From Geobacter sp. (lineage in GTDB: Bacteria > Desulfobacterota > Desulfuromonadia > Geobacterales > Geobacteraceae), in the NCBI GenBank assembly GCA_003314535.1, contig POSG01000003.1, positions 62,001 to 126,000 on the forward strand: a DNA stretch of 64,000 nt, in the 5' to 3' direction. Made by a program: the position numbers and the translations under genes. The notes under the pieces are model-generated. The model worked only from the letters and a program-made list of their open reading frames with translations. It was not told where the DNA came from and searched no databases. Shown here in pieces: positions 59,741-64,000 of the stretch. Every line of letters starts with the position of its first letter. Within the stretch, counting starts at the first letter, position 1.

Positions 59741-60523
59741 TCATGAAACCGGCGTCGGTCGCACGTTTCTCTCGTAGAGAATTCTCAGACCTTCCAGGGT
59801 CAGGTACTCGTGCACCTCTTCGATGGTTTTCGTTTCAGGGGCCATGAGCGCTGCCAACCCGCCGGTGGCGATGACGCGGGGATTCTCCCTGCTCTCGGCT
59901 TTCATGCGCGAAACGATTTCATCGACCATGCCCACATAGCCGTAATAAATACCGGCCTGCATGGCTCCGACCGTGTTCTTGGCGATGATTGAAGGCGGTT
60001 TGACAACCTCTATCCGCGGCAGCTTGCTGGCTTTCTGGAAAAGGGCCTCGGCCGAAATCATTATCCCGGGCGCTATGACGCCGCCGCAATATTGTCCACG
60101 GGCGTTCACCAGGTCGAAGGTTGTGGCAGTGCCGAAATCCACTATTATAAGGGCCGTGCCGTATCGCTCGTACCCTGCGACGGCGTTGACGATGCGGTCG
60201 GCGCCTACCTCCTTGGGGTTTTCGTACTGGATCGACATGCCGGTTTTGATCCCCGGCCCCACGATGTAGGGTTTGAGGTTGAAGTAGCTGTTGGCCAGCC
60301 GTTCCAGAACACCTGTCAGGGCGGGAACCACCGAAGAGAGGATAATGTCCCCGACATCATCGTAACGGTATCCTGAAAAGGAAAAGAGCTCCCTTATCAG
60401 GACTGCGTATTCATCCGCTGTTTTGGCAGTGTCAGTTGCGATCCGCCAGTCCCTGACCAGGCTCTCGCCATCGTAAAGGCCAAGGACGGTATTGCTGTTT
60501 CCCACATCTATGACCAGAAGCAA
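59741..60523 (-). CDS. coaX: Type III pantothenate kinase
   Basis: 260 residues. Catalyses the first step of coenzyme A synthesis, in the cytoplasm. Seen: the ASKHA phosphate motif [34 protein letters not shown], the second motif [32 protein letters not shown] and [10 protein letters not shown]. CoaX needs a monovalent cation and is insensitive to CoA feedback. Lies next to birA and nadC, a common cofactor-gene neighbourhood. Confidence 0.95.
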   Translation of the reverse strand: MLLVIDVGNSNTVLGLYDGESLVRDWRIATDTAKTADEYAVLIRELFSFSGYRYDDVGDIILSSVVPALTGVLERLANSYFNLKPYIVGPGIKTGMSIQYENPKEVGADRIVNAVAGYERYGTALIIVDFGTATTFDLVNARGQYCGGVIAPGIMISAEALFQKASKLPRIEVVKPPSIIAKNTVGAMQAGIYYGYVGMVDEIVSRMKAESRENPRVIATGGLAALMAPETKTIEEVHEYLTLEGLRILYERNVRPTPVS

Positions 60524-60622
60524 ACTGGACTCCTCCGGATTCCCGCTGTCGCGCTGATATGTTTTCCCCTGAAATCGTGACGTCTGAATGCCGGGCGAAC
60601 TTCGACAGACTGCCCGACAATC

Positions 60623-61633
60623 TCAAAGCATCGTCACGTCGCCGGCCAGAACCCTTTCAATGTTGCCGCTGCTCCCCTTGATGAGCAAAGCGCCGTCGTT
60701 ATCGATACCCGCTACCTCGCCGGTTGTTTCACCTTCGCCGAACGACACCCGGACCCGTTTCCCGTCAAGCATGCTGCGCGCCAGCCATTCATCCCTTATT
60801 CCGGCAAAGCCGTTGCGCAGATAGTCGTCATAGAGATTGTCGAGTTCCGAAAGGAGAACCCGGGTAAATTCACGCCGGTCCACAGTCTTCCCGCTCTCCA
60901 GGAGCAGTGATGTCGCAGGCTGCCGGAGCCCCTCCGGGAACTGGCCCCTCTCCATGTTGATGTTGACACCGATGCCCAGCACCACGAAGTGGATGGTATC
61001 CGTCTCCGCGTTCATCTCGTTGAGGAGGCCTGCAATCTTCCGGTCGTTGACCAGGACGTCATTCGGCCATTTGATACGGGGACCGAGCCCGGTGGATTTC
61101 TCGATGGCCCGGGAAACCGCAACTGCCGACAGGAAAGTAAGCTGGGATGCATGCATGGGAGGGATAGGTGGACGTATGATGACGGAACAATAGAGGTTAA
61201 CTGCCGGGGGTGATTCCCAGCGCCTGCCCAGGCGCCCCCTCCCCCCCGTCTGGGTTTCGGCAATGACTGCAGTGCCGTCAGCAGCCCCCTCGTCTGCAAG
61301 CTGGAATGCAAGCTGGTTTGTGGATCCGGTTTCAGGCACGCTAACTATGCGACAGCCGATGCGCAGGGTCGAGAGGCCCGGAGCCAGCTCGTCAACCGTG
61401 AGAGCATCCGGCGCTGCGACCAGCCTGTATCCCCTGGCAGGCACCGCATCGATCCGGTAACCCTTGTCTCGCAGGCGTTTCACATGCTTCCAGACGGCGG
61501 TCCTGGAAATGTTCAAAACCGCCCCGATTCTTTCTCCGGACAGCACCCCGTCTTCACTCTCGCGAAAGAACCCCAGCAATCGCTGCTCCAGGGTCAGTTC
61601 AATCCTGCCAGCGCTGAAGGAGGCTTCCCTCAT
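60623..61633 (-). CDS. birA: Bifunctional biotin ligase/biotin operon repressor
   Basis: 336 residues. N-terminal winged HTH (about 12-75, GERIGAVLNISRTAVWKHVK) allows DNA binding. The ligase domain has the biotinyl-AMP loop TQTGGRGRLGRRWESPP and KWPNDVLVNDRKIAGLL, and the C-terminal SH3-like domain (GKRVRVSFGEGETTGEVAGI). It biotinylates carboxylase carrier proteins and may repress biotin genes. Overlaps nadC by ATGA. Confidence 0.95.
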   Translation of the reverse strand: MREASFSAGRIELTLEQRLLGFFRESEDGVLSGERIGAVLNISRTAVWKHVKRLRDKGYRIDAVPARGYRLVAAPDALTVDELAPGLSTLRIGCRIVSVPETGSTNQLAFQLADEGAADGTAVIAETQTGGRGRLGRRWESPPAVNLYCSVIIRPPIPPMHASQLTFLSAVAVSRAIEKSTGLGPRIKWPNDVLVNDRKIAGLLNEMNAETDTIHFVVLGIGVNINMERGQFPEGLRQPATSLLLESGKTVDRREFTRVLLSELDNLYDDYLRNGFAGIRDEWLARSMLDGKRVRVSFGEGETTGEVAGIDNDGALLIKGSSGNIERVLAGDVTML

Positions 61634-62460
61634 GCTTCCTCCATCAGCATGGAAATGTCCATTGCCCGGGCAGAGTGGGTAAGGGCGCCTACGGAGATGA
61701 TATCAACACCGGTTGCCGCGATCCGGCCGATGGTCTCCAGCGTTACGCCGCCGGAAGCCTCTACAACGGCTTTCCCGCCTATCATCCCAACCGCCTTGGA
61801 CATGGTTTCCGGATCCATGTTGTCAAGCATGATGATGTCGGCGCCTGCCTGGAGCGCCTCGGCAACCTGCTCCAGAGTCTCCGTTTCGATCTCGATTTTC
61901 ATCGTATGGGGTATTGATTTCCTGGCCCGCCCGATGGCGACGGAAATCCCTCCGGCAGCGGCGATATGGTTCTCCTTGATGAGGACTCCGTCATACAGGC
62001 CGGTCCGGTGATTGGCGCCCCCCCCGACGCGCACGGCGTACTTTTCCAGCAGGCGCAGACCCGGCGTGGTCTTCCTGGTATCCACGACCCTGGCGCGGGC
62101 GCCGCCCACCGCGTTGCGGTATCGGGCGGTGAGGGTCGCTATCCCGCTCATCCTCTGCAGCAGGTTCAGGGCCACCCGCTCCCCCTGGAGAAGCACTGAG
62201 GCATCGCCCTGCAGTTCGGCCAGGACATCACCCTTGGAAACGGTGTTTCCGTCGGAGCAGAAAGGGGTGAATACAACCTCGGGGTCCAGCAGTGAAAACA
62301 CCCTTGATGCGACCCGCATTCCGGCCACAATGAACGGCTCCTTGGCGACGAATCGCGCACGTGCCGGCCGTTTCCCCTCGACCACCGCCAGGGTCGTCAG
62401 GTCACCGGTGTGTATGTCTTCCCGGAGTGCGTTTTCAATTATCGCGTCTACACCAAGCAT
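61630..62460 (-). CDS. nadC: Nicotinate-nucleotide pyrophosphorylase (quinolinate phosphoribosyltransferase)
   Basis: 276 residues from ATG 62460 (GGGGGAAC upstream); the longer frame uses TTG 62475. Makes nicotinate mononucleotide from quinolinate and PRPP in de novo NAD synthesis. Seen: REDIHTGDLTTLAVVEGKR, RVALNLLQRMSGIATLTARY, DTRKTTPGLRLLEKYAVRVG and HRTGLYDGVLIKENHI, and the PRPP-site residues in VEASGGVTLETIGRIA. Together with nadE in the window it covers two steps of NAD formation. Confidence 0.95.
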   Translation of the reverse strand: MLGVDAIIENALREDIHTGDLTTLAVVEGKRPARARFVAKEPFIVAGMRVASRVFSLLDPEVVFTPFCSDGNTVSKGDVLAELQGDASVLLQGERVALNLLQRMSGIATLTARYRNAVGGARARVVDTRKTTPGLRLLEKYAVRVGGGANHRTGLYDGVLIKENHIAAAGGISVAIGRARKSIPHTMKIEIETETLEQVAEALQAGADIIMLDNMDPETMSKAVGMIGGKAVVEASGGVTLETIGRIAATGVDIISVGALTHSARAMDISMLMEEA

Positions 62461-62708
62461 GAACCGTTCCCCCAAATCCGCGGCAATGACCTTTTATAAC
62501 ATAGGTTCAAAGGGACAGCAACCGCTAATACTTCGTTTACGCTAGCAAAACCGGTATTCCGCGCATGTCCGGGACTGCAGTCCTGATCGCGGTTGAGATG
62601 GATTGGCAAATGGTTGCCCTGAACATGTGCGTGGATTTTAATTGGGAACGCAAAAGCGGAAACGTCTGCTGAGGATGTTAATCTATCGGATGAGCTTTCA
62701 AGAAAGGA

Positions 62709-62783
62709 TGGTGATCCCAAGGGGACTTGAACCCCTGTTACCGACGTGAAAGGCCGGTGTCCTAACCGCTAGACGATGGGACC
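62709..62783 (-). tRNA. tRNA-Glu (anticodon TTC)
   Basis: 75 nt including encoded CCA. Acceptor GGTCCCA pairs with TGGGATC; the anticodon loop reads CTTTCAC with TTC; T-arm GGGGTTCAAGTCCCC. Standard cloverleaf. Confidence 0.96.
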
Positions 62784-62820
62784 AAGCCGATATATGGCGT
62801 AGCCGAAGGCATGGTTGGTA

Positions 62821-62894
62821 TGGCTGGGGGACAAGGATTCGAACCTTGGTTGGCGGAGTCAGAGTCCGCAGTCCTGCCGCTAGACGATCCCCCA
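62821..62894 (-). tRNA. tRNA-Gln (anticodon CTG)
   Basis: 74 nt including encoded CCA. Acceptor TGGGGGA pairs with TCCCCCA; anticodon stem GCGGA/TCCGC with loop CTCTGAC giving CTG; T-arm AAGGTTCGAATCCTT. Lies 37 nt upstream of tRNA-Glu on the same strand, so probably cotranscribed. Confidence 0.95.
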
Positions 62895-62981
62895 TCAGAC
62901 AGAGAAATCTATATACCAGAGACATTATCGGGCGTCAAGCATTTTGAATGCCTTCCGTAAGCGCATTTTTCACATCAACGG

Positions 62982-63527
62982 TCAGTTCCGGCGAATCTGC
63001 TCCGCGCCTGCTTCGAGCGCCTTCACGTTGTCCGGGATGTATTTGTGGTTGCGTTCCGGCAGAGTATCTTTCAACGCTTCGGCCAGCGCCGCCAGTGACA
63101 CGGCGCCCGTCCTGGCTGCATACGCGCCCACGGCAACCATGTTCACCATCCGGGAATCACCCAAATCCATGGCAATGGCATTCATGGGGATGGAAACGAA
63201 CTCGATATCCTTCCTCGGACAGGTCGAAATATCGACCAGTGACGCATTGACGATGCAGATCCCCCCGGACCTTATCCTGGGGCAGTACTTATCGAATGCC
63301 GTCTGGTTCAGCAGCACACCCACTGAAGGGTTGCCGATCACCGGCGAACCGACGTCGCCATCTGAGATGACCACGGTGCACATGGCTGCGCCGCCGCGCT
63401 TCTCCACGCCATATGACGGCATAAAAGAAACATTCCTGTCCTCGATCATTGCCGCATGGGAAAGCAGCGTTCCCGCGAGGAGCACTCCCTGCCCGCCGAA
63501 ACCGGCCATGTACATGTCATGCCTCAT
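62982..63527 (-). CDS. 2-oxoacid:ferredoxin oxidoreductase, gamma subunit
   Basis: 181 residues from ATG 63527 (MRHDM), which has GGAG 7 nt upstream; 63533 is close and possible. The family core is YMAGFGGQGVLLAGTLLSHA, PSYGVEKRGGAAMCTVVISD and GSPVIGNPSVGVLLNQTAFD, as in KorC/2-oxoglutarate or branched-chain ketoacid-type oxidoreductases. Works with the alpha and beta subunits to form acyl-CoA, CO2 and reduced ferredoxin. Immediately follows the beta-subunit gene. Confidence 0.9.
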   Translation of the reverse strand: MRHDMYMAGFGGQGVLLAGTLLSHAAMIEDRNVSFMPSYGVEKRGGAAMCTVVISDGDVGSPVIGNPSVGVLLNQTAFDKYCPRIRSGGICIVNASLVDISTCPRKDIEFVSIPMNAIAMDLGDSRMVNMVAVGAYAARTGAVSLAALAEALKDTLPERNHKYIPDNVKALEAGAEQIRRN

Positions 63528-63607
63528 CAACATTCTCCCATCCCTTTTATAAGTGGTTTTCATCCGGAAATGCAGGGGAGACACCCTGTCAGTTTACAGA
63601 TCGGAAA

Positions 63608-64000
63608 TCAAAGTTCTGCGGTGTTCTTGAACGTCCCCAGCTTGAAGAATTCGCACATCTCCCTGCCGACCCGCTCATTGGCCTCGATGGGGTTCATCCC
63701 CCAGTTCGTGGGGCATGCGGCAAGCACCTCGACAAACGAGAACCCCTTCCCCTCCACCTGGTAGCGGAAAGCTTTCCTGATCTGCTTCTTCGCATCCATG
63801 AGATTCTTGGGCGAATTGACCGCGGCACGGGCCGAGAAAGCCACGCCGTCGAGCCCGCTCAACAGCTCGGCCATTCTTATGGGGTAGCCCTCGACCTGGG
63901 GCTTTCTGCCATAGGGAGAAGTCGAGGTCTTCTGTCCCAGGAGCGTGGTCGGCGCCATTTGCCCGCCAGTCATGCCGTAGGTGGTATTGTTCACGAAGAT
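63608..64000 (-). CDS. 2-oxoacid:ferredoxin oxidoreductase, beta subunit (5' part outside window)
   Basis: The last 130 residues of the TPP-binding beta subunit; the frame is open through the window edge at 64000. Seen: the TPP/Mg end of the core NNTTYGMTGGQMAPTTLLGQ, AFSARAAVNSPKNLMDAKKQ and FSFVEVLAACPTNWGMNPIE. The GMTGGQ and CPTNWGM patterns are typical of KorB/PorB-type subunits, here most like the 2-oxoglutarate (KorB) form. The gamma gene follows after 80 nt. Confidence 0.9.
   Translation of the reverse strand: MFVNNTTYGMTGGQMAPTTLLGQKTSTSPYGRKPQVEGYPIRMAELLSGLDGVAFSARAAVNSPKNLMDAKKQIRKAFRYQVEGKGFSFVEVLAACPTNWGMNPIEANERVGREMCEFFKLGTFKNTAEL

Overview
The window reads as chromosome of an anaerobic, Gram-negative delta-proteobacterium-type organism, most likely Desulfuromonadota/Geobacterales (Geobacter, Geotalea or Pelobacter-like). 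The reasons are a moderately high GC content, LpxC and outer-membrane proteins, two tungsten-type aldehyde:ferredoxin oxidoreductases, a 2-oxoacid:ferredoxin oxidoreductase, several sigma-54 activators, an NtrY/NtrX pair, an EPS-type MarR regulator and a stand-alone EF-G paralog. No rRNA, CRISPR array, phage or insertion sequence was seen. The taxonomic call is inference from gene content.

Layout. 1-5.0 kb (+): two unknown helical proteins, a CysM-type cysteine synthase, an alpha/beta hydrolase, a small membrane protein and an NlpC/P60 protein. 5.1-10.8 kb (-): a PilZ protein with a degenerate receiver domain, NtrX- and NtrY-like signalling proteins, and LpxC ending in a clear terminator. 11.0-14.5 kb (-): a tight four-gene operon of an SPFH protein carrying tandem zinc ribbons and three further N-terminal zinc-ribbon proteins. 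14.7-20.9 kb: QueH and a DUF2905 protein, small secreted and HhH proteins, a YidB-like protein, NadE, a secreted single-PASTA protein and a DciA-like protein. 20.9-34.8 kb (-): a 12-gene exopolysaccharide/O-antigen-type operon read from a MarR-type regulator through WecB, five glycosyltransferases, two methyltransferases, a flippase and a YfhO-like giant membrane protein to a tRNA methyltransferase-like gene.

35.0-48.5 kb is the most coherent accessory region. One AOR gene is divergent from a MocR-type regulator, with repeated CTGTAC boxes between them. A second AOR gene lies in a row with an iron-dependent alcohol dehydrogenase, a phenol-MetA-type outer-membrane protein, an Mpv17-like membrane protein and an MFS transporter. 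That row starts at a sigma-54 promoter with two upstream GTTAAA-N3-TTTAAC palindromes and is preceded by an AcoR-type sigma-54 activator. Together it looks like an inducible uptake and alcohol/aldehyde-to-acid oxidation system with unknown substrate.

48.6-64.0 kb: an ECF sigma factor with a plausible autoregulatory promoter and a secreted partner, an internally shortened RIC (YtfE/ScdA) protein, a secreted protein with a textbook C2H2 finger, endonuclease III, a PHP phosphoesterase, an MgtC protein, an MglA-like GTPase with HEAT-like and SPOR neighbours, an EF-G paralog, CoaX, BirA, NadC, tRNA-Glu and tRNA-Gln, and the gamma and (partial) beta subunits of a 2-oxoacid:ferredoxin oxidoreductase. 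Several intergenic elements recur, including a family that begins TAGTGT and supplies the stop codon of the preceding gene; the copy at 53115-53249 folds into a long imperfect hairpin.
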